Below, piece after piece: positions 1 to 12,744 of a stretch of DNA of 64,000 bases (its first letter is position 1; each line of letters opens with the position of its first letter). Below the pieces are notes generated by a model, which was given only the letters and a program-made list of their open reading frames with translations, was not told the DNA's origin and made no database searches. The position numbers were made by a program, and so were the translations under genes. The DNA comes from Glandiceps talaboti. Its lineage: Eukaryota; Hemichordata; Enteropneusta; Spengelidae. The DNA lies in the NCBI RefSeq assembly GCF_964340395.1, contig NC_135568.1, positions 8,908,776 through 8,972,775 on the forward strand, given 5' to 3'.

Positions 1-1
1 A

Positions 2-124
2 ATTGAGGAAAATAATGACAATATTGAACATTTTGATTCATATTTTGAACACAGGAGAACCAGTGACGTAGACACGTGTCGTCGTGACACAGACGATGCA
101 GACACACGTCGTGAAGTAGAATGA
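2..124 (+). CDS. Possible last exon of a gene entering from the left edge (unidentified)
   Basis: Frame 2 stays open from the first base to a TGA at 122-124, giving about 40 residues, while the other two forward frames close early. The translation is very hydrophilic, rich in Asp, Glu and Arg, with a DVDTCRRDTDDADTRREVE tail, which looks like a charged cytoplasmic C-terminus. Its base composition is more GC- and CpG-rich than the sequence that follows. An AATAAA near 791-796 could be its polyadenylation signal. I do not recognise the family. Short imperfect repeats of an ACACGTCGTG type occur here and again near 3.17 kb, so a non-coding explanation is possible. This is inference from an open frame only. 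Confidence 0.3.
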   Translation: MEENNDNIEHFDSYFEHRRTSDVDTCRRDTDDADTRREVE

Positions 125-960
125 CCAGAGTATATATTCCATATTTTTTGTTCTAAATGTCTCTTGCATGATATATTATATGCAACTTGTAAGTGGATAA
201 GTCTAGTTTTGATAGGTTCAGGATGCAAAGACTGGTCATAAACCTGTATATTTATGAGCAGAAAGAGTACTCTGGGTCCAATTTTGTTGTCATGAAAGTT
301 CTCTCCAATGAGTGTGTTCATGTCTGAAACCCAATATCCATTGAACCGATAACATGTACATATAACAAGGTAGGTTTATTACCCTCCAGTCTTCACAGGT
401 ACTAGCTATGAACCATAGACCCTCCATGTTGGTGGAGGGTCTATGTATGAACTGAAACTCTTCCATCAAAGAAATCAGTGGCCTTGCAATGCAAACAAAC
501 TAGAAGTGTTTACAAATATAGCGGTTTCTTCCTCAAGGTTCTAGGCAATCTAGTAACATGATAGTGGATGAGAACTGATAAAATAGACAAACAGTTCATA
601 GCAACCACTGAAACGTTTGGTGCAGTTTTATATGGTTGATTAGATTGTACAATGTACAGCATGTATGGAAGCAATACGCTGTCATGGCCATGTTATCATT
701 GTACAGTGTCTGTTACATGTACATTGTCATGTGTAATAGACAGGCACAGATTCAAAGATTATGTTCTTAGTATATTTGAACTATCATTTGACAATAAATA
801 CAGTGCCATACGTTTGTTTGTTTAGGTTTAATTGATTAGTTGGGCAAGGAAGGAGTTTTTACTTGGAAAACCCGCATGGAGGAATGAATACAATATTTGT
901 ATGCACAAACGTACACATGTAAAGATACAAACACACACATCATTACACACGTAACTCTAG
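125..960. other. Non-coding, possible 3' UTR or intergenic
   Basis: AT-rich sequence without a credible exon. It contains the CATAGAC hairpin at 414-445 and an AATAAA near 791. If the frame ending at 124 is real, this could be its 3' UTR. Confidence 0.4.
414..445. repeat. Short perfect hairpin, CATAGAC family member 1
   Basis: Two perfect 13-base arms (CATAGACCCTCCA and its complement) flank a 6-base loop. Three other loci (45060-45088, 52917-52944, 61013-61051) have hairpins with the same outer CATAGAC/GTCTATG ends but different inner stems. Confidence 0.8.
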
Positions 961-1257
961 ATACATGTATGTGTACATGATATGTGGAAAATACATCTAC
1001 ATGTACTCGTATACATACACGTATGAACTATACACATGCGCACAAAAACATGTACATGTACATATGTATACACACAAGCATGCACACACCCACACCCCCC
1101 CCACACACACACACATACCTGTATGCCATCCATACGTACAAATATACATACATATTGTACACATGTGCATATACATGTACATTAGTGACATACATTTGTA
1201 TTATACACATGCAAACACATACTTCCATGTATAGTGTATCACAGTAAAACAGATGTA

Positions 1258-1265
1258 TGTACACA

Positions 1266-1318
<53 letters not shown>
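1258..1318. repeat. (CA)n microsatellite
   Basis: Nearly uninterrupted CA dinucleotides. The preceding 900-1250 is degenerate CA- and ACAT-rich sequence. Open frames across it (MYVHTHTHT-type peptides) come from the repeat and are not genes. Confidence 0.95.
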
Positions 1319-1322
<4 letters not shown>

Positions 1323-1330
1323 ATACACAC

Positions 1331-4300
1331 AACGCACTATTGAGTTTAGTTATTTCCTCAATTGTAATCTTGGGTCCCAATTTTAGTTACAAAGACCTTA
1401 GATGGAACAATTTGTTTGTCATACTATATATAGCACATACATTGACTTTTGTACATGTACATACATGTACATTGCACATACATGTACATGTCCATCTGTA
1501 CTTCCATTCTGAGTATTTACCAATATTAGAAACGAAAGTCAGCAAAATATAAAAATAGAAGAACCTTAGTGTCTAAATTTATCATCATCAGGAATAGGAA
1601 CATCCTGTATTCTTACAGTATGTCTGCCTTTAGTATTTGTTGAATGTTTATACAGCGCAATGCAAGTTAATGTTCACTCTGTCTGTTTTGTACAATCATG
1701 CAGAAAACTGTAACAAACTGCACATTCTATACATGTACATTAAGATAGCGAGGTCATAATTTCTTGTTACCTTTTGTTTCAATGAAATGAACTAGATGCA
1801 GAGATATACAGGTACCAATGTTTTGATATCTGGCAAGGTGGCACAGTTGTTCATTTCACTTAGACAAAATGTAGCAAGAACATGCATTCATTCAATCTTG
1901 CTATCTCATAGTGTAGAATGTGTATTTTCTTATCGTTTTTTGTGTGATTTTTATCAGACAAAGAGAGAGTGAACAGTAATCTACAATGTGCTTTGAAAGA
2001 TACCAGGGAAGACCATATGAACTTACTTTTGTAATAAAATTTCACCCTCATCCCACTGAACTAAATCCAACCAATGATAAACACAGATGACTCACTGACC
2101 TAAAGTAGACTGTGTATACCAGTCAAAAATCTCATCTGCATAAGTACATATGTAGATAAGACAGGTGTTTCAGATTTATGCATACATAGGTTCATAACCT
2201 GATATTCCTTCCACACCTAGAAATTACTGTTATAAAGTGTTACATTTGTTCTTCGATTTAAAGTAATGTTATGATTGTGTTAGTAATCTTTGAGGTCAAA
2301 CATGATGACCTCAAATTAATCACAAACCGTGACATACACTCCTGTTTATTGACCTTTGACCCAGAGGAATGTGTTGATGTATGTGTCGCTTGACTTTTAC
2401 TTTTAGTTGATTTTTTTGAGAACATATTAAAGGGGAATATTGTATGGGACTGATATTTCACAAGATGTGGTTATCTGTCATAGCAGAGAACAATGGAATT
2501 AAAGACATATTTGTGAGATTTAGAAGTGGATGGTTGATAATGGGTGGAGTTCTACCCATACCAAAATTTGCATCTAACTGTAACTGTTAGCTGTAAACCA
2601 AAATACATTTGAATGTGAATGATTACTATTTACATGTGTACCTGCTGTACAACATTACAAATGAACAGCACTGATTTCTCGTGGATGTGTTACTTCAGTC
2701 TTTAGAGAATATAGCAGGCACAAAAGCAACATAACCAATGAGTGTAATATACGTTTAAAAAGGACTAAATTGTAAAGTTATTGATAGAAAATACATGATG
2801 AATTGTATGTATACTTCATTGTTGTTATTATAGTACATGTATATACCCATGTGGGTAATTGCATAAATGTGTTAGCGTCATTCAGTCCAGTCGGAGCCAC
2901 TAACGAAGCAAGTCAATTGAAGTCAGTTTATTTGAGCTATTGACAAATGTGTCTACTTTCATTTGTCAAATTTGAGGCTACATACAAACTATCTATTTTA
3001 TTGTGATTAAACATGATTCGTAGATTCACTTCTGATTAGATAGTTTTGTAATATTAATTATTACTTTGTAATGTTCGGATATTTGCACAAAATTGTAAGC
3101 TTCACTAAAATGTTATCGTATATAACAGTGTGTTGAAAAAAACGAAGATCAGTCCAAATACAGAGAATACACACGTCGTGGGAATACACATGTCGTGGGG
3201 AGACGAGATGTTGAAGAAATAGGCACGAGTTTGAAATAAATTGAAAAGGACTTCTTCCCAATGTATTATTAGAGGTTATTCCCCAATATTTGTCTTCGTT
3301 CAGCCAGGGAAAATACTCATTACCTGAGGGATGCTTGTCACTCCTCGTCTCGTGACTAATACTCTAATAGTAACAAAACCTTTAGCTCACAAGTATTTTC
3401 CATTTGAATGAAGAAAAGTATTGGAGAATAACATAAATATATCAGTGCCAGTAATATCAAAGAAATATCAGGTAAAGTCATGGCAATGTTTTATGTTTTG
3501 AACATAGCAAAATTAGTTACGTACATGTAGACATGCATTGTCATGACATAGAACAACCAGGGTAATAAATTCCATATTTATGGTTTGTGCATACTACATT
3601 TTGTATAACAACCATAATTCCTCGATATTTTTTTTGTCCATCTAAGGAAAACATGAGTGACCTATGTTACTATGAGTCGCTAAATGGAGTTTATTACTTG
3701 GCTTTGGTGTAAAAGTAAATATTTCACATAAAACATGTCCACCGATTTTTAGACTTAGGAAAAACCGAAAGTGAACAAAGCATTGAACACCTGTGTCAAA
3801 TTCTTCAAATTTTATTTTTCTTTGTCCAAAAAAATGAATTTGCTGTTTCTATTTTCGTCATTGCAGTGGTTTGAAAGGGAAGTAAATTTGTTCAATAGAG
3901 AAGGTAGGCTAGCACAGTGGCATTTCAGCATGCAATTGCAATATATTTTAAACGTGATTACAGTTATATATCAAATAGTAGTAAGCCGACGACTGTGTGG
4001 GTGTTGAGGAAAGAGTGATAAATGTGTTAGATTTTGTACACAGTCCCCTTCTCACATTCTGACCTCTGAGCTCATGTAGTAATGTACAATGTACATGTAA
4101 TATTACAAATCAATCGTCAGCACCGTGTACATCCAATACTGCATTTCTGGACTGCGTAACTTAGTAACATTGTTATTATTCGAAGAAAACCATCTCGGTA
4201 CACTGATGATGACAGTCAGGGTTTCATTACTATGGCTATCATCATCATCATCATCATCATCTCTGTGGTTGTCATGACGATTGAAAGAGTCAGAAATGTC

Positions 4301-4900
4301 TAAATCGTGAGGCATTGGTTTCCTAGGCTATTTCTTAATTTCCTACTGAAGACTTGATTGCTGTATTACTCGTGCCTTTAATTTGTGTTTTTCAACAGAC
4401 ATACTACATTTGTATATCAGCAAGACTATCGCGTAAAACACTCTGTAGACGACTGATCATAGTTTTCATCTTTGCAATCTCTTTAAAAGGAACTCTTATG
4501 AACGTTTTATTAAAATGTTCACTTCAGTCGCCACATGCTTACAACTGAGTCTTGTTTCTTTTATTGAACACGTCACTTCAGACAAATCATGTTGAAGCCA
4601 CTGGATCCCTTCTGCGAAGGGAAGTCAAAACATACATATTTTTTGTTAGGAATTCTCAAGGTCATGTACAATGTACATGTACATAGAATACATTCCAGAC
4701 GTTTAACCTGTGTGTATAAATTACAGTGTTTTGTTTTAAATTTAAGAGCTGTAAGTAGGTAAAATATACATGTTGCCAAGTTCATTTTGTTTTACTAATG
4801 GGGTTCCCTAAAATGGTAGCATGGTACATGTATATGTATGGTAGGGTGTAAAATATGACATTTGTGCCACACTATCAGCTACTACTCATGGAAGCTTGAG
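1331..4900. other. Gene-free stretch, no feature recognised
   Basis: AT-rich DNA with only short open frames. None shows a conserved domain, a signal peptide with a supporting structure, or paired splice sites. Scattered TACATGTA palindromes and a small (ATC)n run near 4.24 kb are the only patterns seen. Confidence 0.5.
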
Positions 4901-4907
4901 AGAGCTG

Positions 4908-4944
4908 AACAACACAACACAACACAACACAACACAACACAACG
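4908..4944. repeat. (ACAAC)n pentanucleotide microsatellite
   Basis: About seven tandem pentanucleotides, near perfect. Confidence 0.9.
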
Positions 4945-4949
4945 CATCT

Positions 4950-7900
4950 TTAATACAGTCTGAAGGCATGGAAGGTACAATATAAGCACGCTGTACCAGA
5001 TTTAAATCCTGTTACTGCAGTTCCCAAATTGTAGCAAAATCATTTTATAGTCAGTTGCGAAGTAATTATCAGTCTTATGGTGACATAGACTGTAAGATAC
5101 ATGTATGTCATGTCATACTGATCTCACCGCCCTCCTCTCATGGGGGGAGCTACCTGGTTTGTGAGGGCACCCTGTCACAGCATACCTTGCAGACTAATGT
5201 AGACACTCAGTTCACAAATTGACTCCTGGCTGTATTTAAGTGATATTCTGCATGAATCCATATAAATGTGTATGATGTGCCATGTCTGGAGTTTCATCAC
5301 CTGTTTCCTGTGAGACGTCTTCTGAAGTCATCTTGAAGCAGTCTTCAAGGCTCTGTTCAGATAAGAGAGGGTGAAAAATTGTCTAGTACTAGTAGAGCTT
5401 TTTAAAAAAGTGGGACCTGAACAAATGAATCCTTATGGTTTCACTGATAAGAGACATGTACATGTATGTGAGAACCAGGGATTGAAGCATAGGCCTTTAA
5501 TTAAACTAATTAATCTGTATGTCTGTGTGTGCAGGTCGCTGCCCTTTATTTTACTAGTAAAGCTGTCCGACATGTACAAACAGACGAACATGTGCATGTA
5601 TATTGTAGTCAGACAAGACATGGAGTGTGTTAAGGCAAGACATCTAACATGTGGGTTTCAGACAACTGGGAGCCAGTCACACTTTCCTGACATGTATTAA
5701 TAATGAAGTACAATGAACAAAATATACATGTAACAAACCAGCACAATTCATATATTTCAAACCCCCCCCAAAAAAGATCATTTACAGCAATCATAGCAAG
5801 TTCAGGGACATTTTTGTCAAATACAAAATCATATAAACTACAGTATGTAAATTAACACAAGTGATGTCATATTTTACACATGACTTGTTCATGTTGTATA
5901 GCATATTATTACCAGTTGTTGTGAATAGCCATGCATGTACAACAGTACATGTTTCAAGGCTCAAAATTAACAGTAGTCCCGTATCCACAGACTATCAATT
6001 CTTGTCATGGGACTACCATAATTTGCAGCTGGTAGCACACCCAGGCTACTACTGATTATGTGATGAAGCCCACCCAGGCTACTACTGATTATGTGATAAT
6101 TTAAAGGATGGAAGATTTACTGACATGAAAGTATTTCAATAACTCACATATTTCCAATTGAGGAACTCTGCTTTCAGTTTAGGAGTATATGACTATTTTT
6201 CACCATCCTTGGGCTACCACTTTCTGACATTGGTAGCCCACTTGGACTACCGAAGAAAAAGTTAATTTTAAGCCCTGTTTGTTGTCCTTTACAATGGAAT
6301 TTGAAGTACATATATTTACTACAGTTACTTCCTTATTTTGTAAAAATCATACGGGTTGTCCAGCTCAGAATGACAAATTGTCAGGGTAGTGCAGAGGAGT
6401 GACAGAGAGAAGATACCAGCAAGTTATTTTTTTACCATTTTTGTACAGTGTGAGTCTGTATTAAAAAAAATATGATGTAACAACGACTGCATGACTGACC
6501 CAGAGGATCAGTGCCCTGTGTAGACTAACTGTAACAGGATCAGTCCAAGTCAAGTGCAAATTTATCACACCTCACATTGTAAGCAACCTAGTTCTGTTGA
6601 CACGTCAACAAGACAGCTGGAATTTGACCTTAGATGTGTGACCTCAGCAGTCCAGTATACACTATGCCATCTAAGTACACATGTGTACCATGGTAGCTAC
6701 TCAGCTATTCAATTAATGTAGGTGTCATTACTGTGGCCCAGTAGGACACAAACAAACAGTCACACTCTGTATTTTAATATGCTACTGTACTATGCAGTCT
6801 TCCACTAACTGGTAGAATATTCAGTGACTTTTTGATTTCAAAAGTTTTGAAAAATAGTGGGCATGAAAAAGAAAAAAAGAAATAACTTGATAGATACATT
6901 ATAGGTTGTTGTGTGATTAGGGTATCTTTATCTTCAAAGACTGCAAAGGCATAAAATTTGTTTATAAATTTGGATTTGGAAATATACAATCCTGTGAACG
7001 TTGCCATAGAAATGGAGTTCAAGGTAAGCTGAGTGCATAGACTGAACAAATGTTAGTAAGCTACATGCAAGTACAGTTAAGTTGGGTTAGGTTAGGTCTA
7101 CATATGTACAAATGTACATGTAGGTTTAGAAATACAATTAGGCTTCCAAATTCCCAATAACATTAAACTTGCCATTGCAGAGTCAGTACTACTACAATGT
7201 ACTAGCTTACCTTACTTGTACAATGTACATGTATGTAGTGGATGTATACACTATGTACCTGTCTTCACTCTCTGCTATGGTTCTTCCCTATCATGATATT
7301 GGAGGAGAGAAGACTTGTCGAAACCCCATAGTGTATACATCCAAAGCTATGGCCTACATTGTACCTCTTTCTTGAAGGACTGATTCTACTACTATTTCAG
7401 CTATCCTACATATGTACATGCCATTTTGAATCAGTGAGGACGACAAAAATTCAAAACAATCAAAATGGCAGTTAGCATACAAATGTAATTACAGCTGAAA
7501 CAGTAGTAGTACTAGTAGTGTGACATCAGTCCTCAAAGACTACAGGTACATGTAGGCTACTCTTCCACATTTGCATTTGTGTTATTTACTCAGACCATAG
7601 TGCTGGCTATGACTACACATACAATGTATACTGGTATATACATATATATATCGCCATGGTAACTGGTTGATGTCATCCAATCACCCTACCATATACATGT
7701 ATGTACCATTTGTTAAAGGCAAATGTCAGATTTAATAATATCAAAATTTGGATGTTAACAAAATTGTATGGCTGAGGTTTAGAAAAAATTTCTGTATATT
7801 AAATGGGTTTAATATATTTCCTATGGCTTCATTTGTACCACAATATAGTAATCCAACTTTTAAGTCGACCCAGGATAGGCAGTTACTAGTACATCAATAT

Positions 7901-8460
7901 GGGATTTTATTTATACAATGTACAGTATTTCAATATATATATATTTATTGAATGTATTTTGACATTCTGTCTGACATCCTGGCCAGTATACATAGATGAG
8001 TTAGATACTGTACATTTTACAGTTGCCTGGGGTGTTGTAAATCTACATGTTATGGCCCACAGATGGTTCTGATGGGAATTGCACACTGTTTGCTTAGAGG
8101 AAGTACATTGTACAATCTTCCTGTACATTCCAGATCTACAGATGTGTGTTTACATGTATGTAACTTGTACACTGTTAAGAAACCAGAAGAGATGATGCAA
8201 GATTACAGTTTTACACTTGAAAGAAAATGGCTGTCACATACATCATAGCTCATGCTCACATTCAGGTACACACATGGAGAAAAATTCACGCAAGGCCAAA
8301 AATATCAAACATGCTAGATATTTGGCTCACGGATACAAATGACCAAATTCTCATTAAAAGATGCCCGCACATGAGAGGAATCGGCATGAGGAAATTGCCA
8401 CGAGTGAAATTTTGCACAGGTGATTCCTCTACTAGTGTGTACCTGGAATTAGTCTCTGGA
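4950..8460. other. Gene-free stretch, no feature recognised
   Basis: Open frames up to about 109 codons occur (for example 5371-5700), but none resembles a known family and all are rich in codons generated by ACATGTA-type sequence. A short tandem duplication (CACCCAGGCTACTACTGA) lies at 6037-6090. I see no exon. Confidence 0.5.
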
Positions 8461-8469
8461 CTACGTGTA

Positions 8470-8945
8470 GCTGTTGCGTAGTCAATGTAACAGAACATAT
8501 ACAAATGTATGTATACTGTAGATGGAATGTACTGGAATGACAATACATGTAGCTGTCACATTGTCAATGTAACTGAACATACAAAATGTACATGTAGGTG
8601 GAATGTACTGGAAAGACAAGATGTCACATTGTCAATGTAACTGAACATAGAATGTAGTGGAATGACAATAGCTTTCACATTGTCAATGTAACTGAACATA
8701 GAAATTAGAATGTACTGGAAAGACAAGATGTCACATTGTCAATGTAACTGAACATAGATGGAATGTACTGTAATGACAGGAGCTTTCACATTGTCAACGT
8801 AACTGAACATACATTTAAATTTACATGTATACAATGTACATGTATGGAATGCACTTGAATGACAATACATGTACATGCAGCTTTCACAATCACTAGCATA
8901 GTGGTACACGTGTATTATTGGCCTGAACATAGTACTGGAAAGAAA
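8470..8945. repeat. Degenerate minisatellite, about 55-75 bp period
   Basis: The core TCACATTGTCAATGTAACTG followed by AACATA recurs at about 8555, 8624, 8676, 8734 and 8787, with a diverged copy near 8475. Each copy is followed by a GGAATGTACTGGAA-like segment. Copies differ in length and substitutions. Confidence 0.85.
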
Positions 8946-9597
8946 ATACAGTTGTTGCAGTCAGTTCATTGTACTTAAAATGTGTGTTGCCATGGTCACC
9001 TGACCTCAATGACTCCATAATGTAATTACATGACAGTATTGTATTGTGACTGCTACTCGACCATGTAGGCTATATTTCAAGAAGTAAAAAAAAAAAAACA
9101 CTGCAGTCAAAATTCTGCCATTGTACCTTTCCCTCTTTCTACTTGTAAAAACAATGTATAGTATGTGAAGAAGTCGTATTGTTGTAGATCCATGTTTAGT
9201 CATGCACTGATAAGTTGTAAGTTTGGCCCAATTTGGTTCAAACAACCATAATGCTATTTTGTTTACCCTTGTGTGTTGTTATCAGAATAAAAACAGGTCT
9301 GCCAATTGTAATAGTTGACCCATACAGATACAGTTTTGTTCAATTCTACCTCGATTATCATATTCCGTATTTCCTGCTAAAGCTTCTCCATGAGAAAGAA
9401 GCCCTGCTTTTTTTGCATTTTTCACAACTGTGTAATGTTTACCATGATACAGTGATGTTTTTATACTACTTCACACCATTTCAAAGTGAATCAGGTTTAC
9501 TTGAAAGTATGGGTATATGTTCTTTATACATGTACATGTACTGTACATACATTGTATACATACATTTGTATCATTCTGTGAAAGGACCTACTTGTCT

Positions 9598-9858
9598 TGT
9601 CATCAGTATGGTATTACTTTGTCATCACTATTGTAGTTCCATGTCATCACTGTTCGTACACCATGTCATCACTATGTGCCTTGTCACCACTATAGTAGTG
9701 TCATTAATATTGTGGTACCACTATTATGCTGTGTCATCACTATTGTGGTACCATGTCAGCACTACATGTATGGGCCTTGTCATCACTATTGTAGTACCAT
9801 GTCATCACTATTGTAGTGGCATGTCATCACTATTGTAGTAGCATGTCATCAGATTCAC
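9598..9858. repeat. Minisatellite, about 22-bp unit
   Basis: About a dozen copies of a unit built on GTCATCACTATTGTAGTACC, more regular at the right end (9777-9850) and degenerate at the left. It produces the C-terminal half of a 201-codon open frame starting at 9233, which is therefore unlikely to be a gene. Confidence 0.85.
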
Positions 9859-9954
9859 TATCGCTCAAAGGGGTTGTTATTCTTCATTTGCAGTTTTTGA
9901 AAACGTTTAATTTTACTGCTTCCTCTCATTTTCCTGCATTCAGTCATTTCAAAA

Positions 9955-10060
9955 ACTTGTGTCACAGTGTCTTGTCACTACTTGTGTCACAGTGTCCTGT
10001 CACTACTTGTGTCACAGTGTCTTGTCACTACTTGTGTCACTGTCTTGTCACTACTTGTTG
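9955..10060. repeat. Minisatellite, about 25-bp unit, four copies
   Basis: A unit built on CTTGTGTCACAGTGTCTTGT is repeated four times, the last copy shortened. Confidence 0.85.
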
Positions 10061-10262
10061 ATTCATATAATAACAAGGATCCTCATATCACATGTATTTC
10101 CTTTGGCCAAACAAAGATAAAATATTCCTGAAAATATTCAAAAAAATAGTACCAAATAGTGATAAATTACAGGAAGGACTATGAGAGAGTGGAACATGTT
10201 GATTTTCATAGTCTTCAGGCTAACTCAAGATCTCTTTTCACCCTGAGAGATTTGAATGGATT

Positions 10263-11067
10263 GATAGAAGAGATTTGAAGCCACGGATAGAAGAGATTTG
10301 AAGCCACGGATAGAAGACATTTGAAGCCACGGATAGAAGACATTTGAAGCCACGGATAGAAGACATTTGAAGCCACGGATAGAAAACATTTGAAGCCATG
10401 GATAGAAGACATTTGAAGCCATGGATAGAAGACATTTGAAGCCACGGATAGAAGACATTTGAAGCCATGGATAGAAGACATTTGAAGCCACGGATAGAAG
10501 ACATTTGAAGCCATGGATAGAAGCCATTTGAAGCCATGGATAGAAGACATTTGAAGCCATGGATAGAAGACATTTGAAGCCACGGATAGAAGAGATTTGA
10601 AGCCACGGATAGAAGAGATTTGAAGCCACGGATAGAAGAGATTTGAAGCCACGGATAGAAGACATTTGAAGCCACGGATAGAAGACATTTGAAGCCACGG
10701 ATAGAAGACATTTGAAGCCATGGATAGAAGACATTTAAAGCCATGGATAGAAGACATTTGAAGCCACGGATAGAAGACATTTGAAGCCATGGATAGAAGA
10801 GATTTGAAGCCATGGATAGAAGACATTTGAAGCCACGGATAGAAGACATTTGAAGCCACGGATAGAAGACATTTGAAGCCATGGATAGAAGACATTTGAA
10901 GCCACGGATAGAAGAGATTTGAAGCCACGGATAGAAGACATTTGAAGCCATGGATAGAAGACATTTGAAGCCATGGATAGAAGACATTTGAAGCCACGGT
11001 TAGAAGACATTTAAAGCCACGGATAGAAGACATTTGAAGCCATGGATAGAAGACATTTGAAGCCATG
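10263..11067. repeat. 23-bp minisatellite, about 35 units
   Basis: The period is 23 bp with core TTTGAAGCCACGGATAGAAG. Variants are mainly ACG/ATG at the unit junction and GACATTT/GAGATTT. The span of 805 bp equals 35 units. Since 23 is not a multiple of 3, three units make a 23-codon peptide period, and the minus strand stays open in all three frames (up to 307 codons, GFKCLLSVASNVFYPWLQ-type). The unit sequence is the end of a dispersed repeat found elsewhere in this window (11.59, 54.41 and 56.16 kb). The peptides are shadows of the repeat, not a gene. Confidence 0.95.
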
Positions 11068-11079
11068 GTTACATGTAGA

Positions 11080-11110
11080 AGAGATTCGAAGCCACAAATA
11101 GCCTCTAGAG
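11080..11110 (-). repeat. End of dispersed repeat E bordering the 23-bp array
   Basis: The segment GAGATTCGAAGCCACAAATA continuing to GCCTCTAGAG matches, in reverse orientation, the start of the repeat E copy at 11588 and the copy at 56160-56190. It shows where the minisatellite unit came from. Confidence 0.7.
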
Positions 11111-11587
11111 TAACATTTCTGTGTGCAATACATTTCAAGTACCTTGTTCAAACAGTGTCTGAAAGCATTTGTTACAGCAACTTTGTAGTATATTTGCATT
11201 GCCAGGTTTCTGTGCTGTGCTGTCAAAAACCACTATTATCGTTAGATCTGTCTGCTTCTATGTCTATTTACCAAGTACAGTCAGTTACTAAAACTAATAC
11301 AATCTACAACTGTCGTGATTTGACGTGATCTGACAATCCTTTAGGATGTAAATATACCCACAGATTGACAGAAGGCTTTATTTACCCATCATGCATCACT
11401 GACTGATAGAAAGCAAGCTAAAGAAATGGTACTTGGACTTTGAAAGCTATTGTAAAGCTATACTGATAGATTTACCATATGTCTAGTGGTAATTGTGTAC
11501 CAAGCAAACAGTATAAGTATACATGTACATGTATCTCAACTGCTGTCCTATTTATGCCTAGTCATCCAACCCGCCTGTTATTTCCAA

Positions 11588-11705
11588 GTCTAGAGGCTAT
11601 CTGTGGCTTCAAATCTCAAGATCCCTCTTCACTCCGTCTAGCTCAATAAGAAATCCTGAACCAAAAGTTGTTCATTGTAAACAACTGTTAAAATGATGTA
11701 AACAG
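11588..11705 (+). repeat. Dispersed repeat E, copy 1
   Basis: Begins GTCTAGAGGCTATCTGTGGC and continues through a GAACCAAAAGTTGTTCAT segment to ATGATGTAAACAG. The same order of segments is at 54408-54535, and the first part is at 56135-56195 in reverse. Confidence 0.75.
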
Positions 11706-12585
11706 TTAGTAAGAGTAGAAACCACAGATGTATCCTTTAGATTACATAGTTTTTAGGAATACATGCATTTGTACACGTATACCAAATCCTTAGCCAGTAC
11801 ATTTCAACTTTTGTGCCAATTTATCTTGCTTCTGCATCTAGCTTTATAAGTTAATTATGTAGGCCATGAAGTCTCCAGCCATTGCCGAATACTTACAGTA
11901 TTTATCATGTACATTTGTACATGTACATTTAGCCCTATCTAAGCTAGTAGACCTCAACTTGTCTTGGTATGATACAAACAATGTTTCTCAAGATGCACTC
12001 TACATCAGAGCTTCTTGAAATGCTAAAACCAAGACAAGTCTCATTGCTACATACACATGTACATCTCAGCCCATATTTGTCACTCACTCATTCGCACTGT
12101 ATCTCCTAAGTCTGTTTATCCCTGACTGTAAGCCATTTATTTCCTTCTCATAATCCATTGGTCATCGATGCATTGTTTGCTGTGACATTGGTGAGACTGT
12201 TTTACAGCTCTGTGTATTGTTGCCAGAAGTGACATGTCATATTTCATTGCGTTGGTGCATGCTATGGTGTCAGACTCCATAGTACTCGGTATGTTGGTAT
12301 GTCCCCCCACTACAATAGCTTGTGACCTCGCGGTTTTCAAACTCAGTGTTGTTTGTAAGTTATATGTTACCTAGTAGCTATGTTTAACCATGACAAAACG
12401 TGCCTTGAATTATGAGCAGATTCTAGTTATAGAACAACAAGTCCTTTCAATTAGCCCATACACAATACAAAAAGCGTATCACATAGATGTGAAATGTTAA
12501 ATACTGACAGTGAGTAGCCTCAGGCAAATTAATGTGTTGCCATGGAATCCATGCAATTATTTGTGTAGCATTTTACCATAATAAT
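11706..12585. other. Gene-free stretch, no feature recognised
   Basis: AT-rich sequence without a supported exon, RNA gene or element. A 67-codon minus-strand frame at 12137-12340 has no recognisable family. Confidence 0.5.
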
Positions 12586-12587
12586 AC

Positions 12588-12614
12588 TAAAAAAAAAAAA
12601 AAAAAAAAAAAAAA
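12588..12614. repeat. Poly(A) tract
   Basis: A long A run, followed by two shorter A runs at about 12693-12711 and 12731-12741 separated by similar short segments, giving a small degenerate tandem pattern. Confidence 0.9.
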
Positions 12615-12744
12615 CGTTTAGAAAGTCTCCAAAAATGTTTAAACGTTTATCAGGTGCCCCTCTTGATAATTGAGGGTAATACTACAAATTTCTAAAAAAA
12701 AAAAAAAAAAAAGTGACCGAACAAACTTCTAAAAAAAAAAAGCA

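Noticed and set aside
9233-9838. 201-codon frame
   Set aside because: The second half is minisatellite, and the first half has no recognised domain or splice support.
10215-11138. 307-codon minus-strand frame with a regular GFKCLLSVASNVFYPWLQ-type repeat
   Set aside because: The 23-bp minisatellite keeps all minus frames open, the peptide period equals the DNA period, and the unit is a piece of a dispersed repeat.
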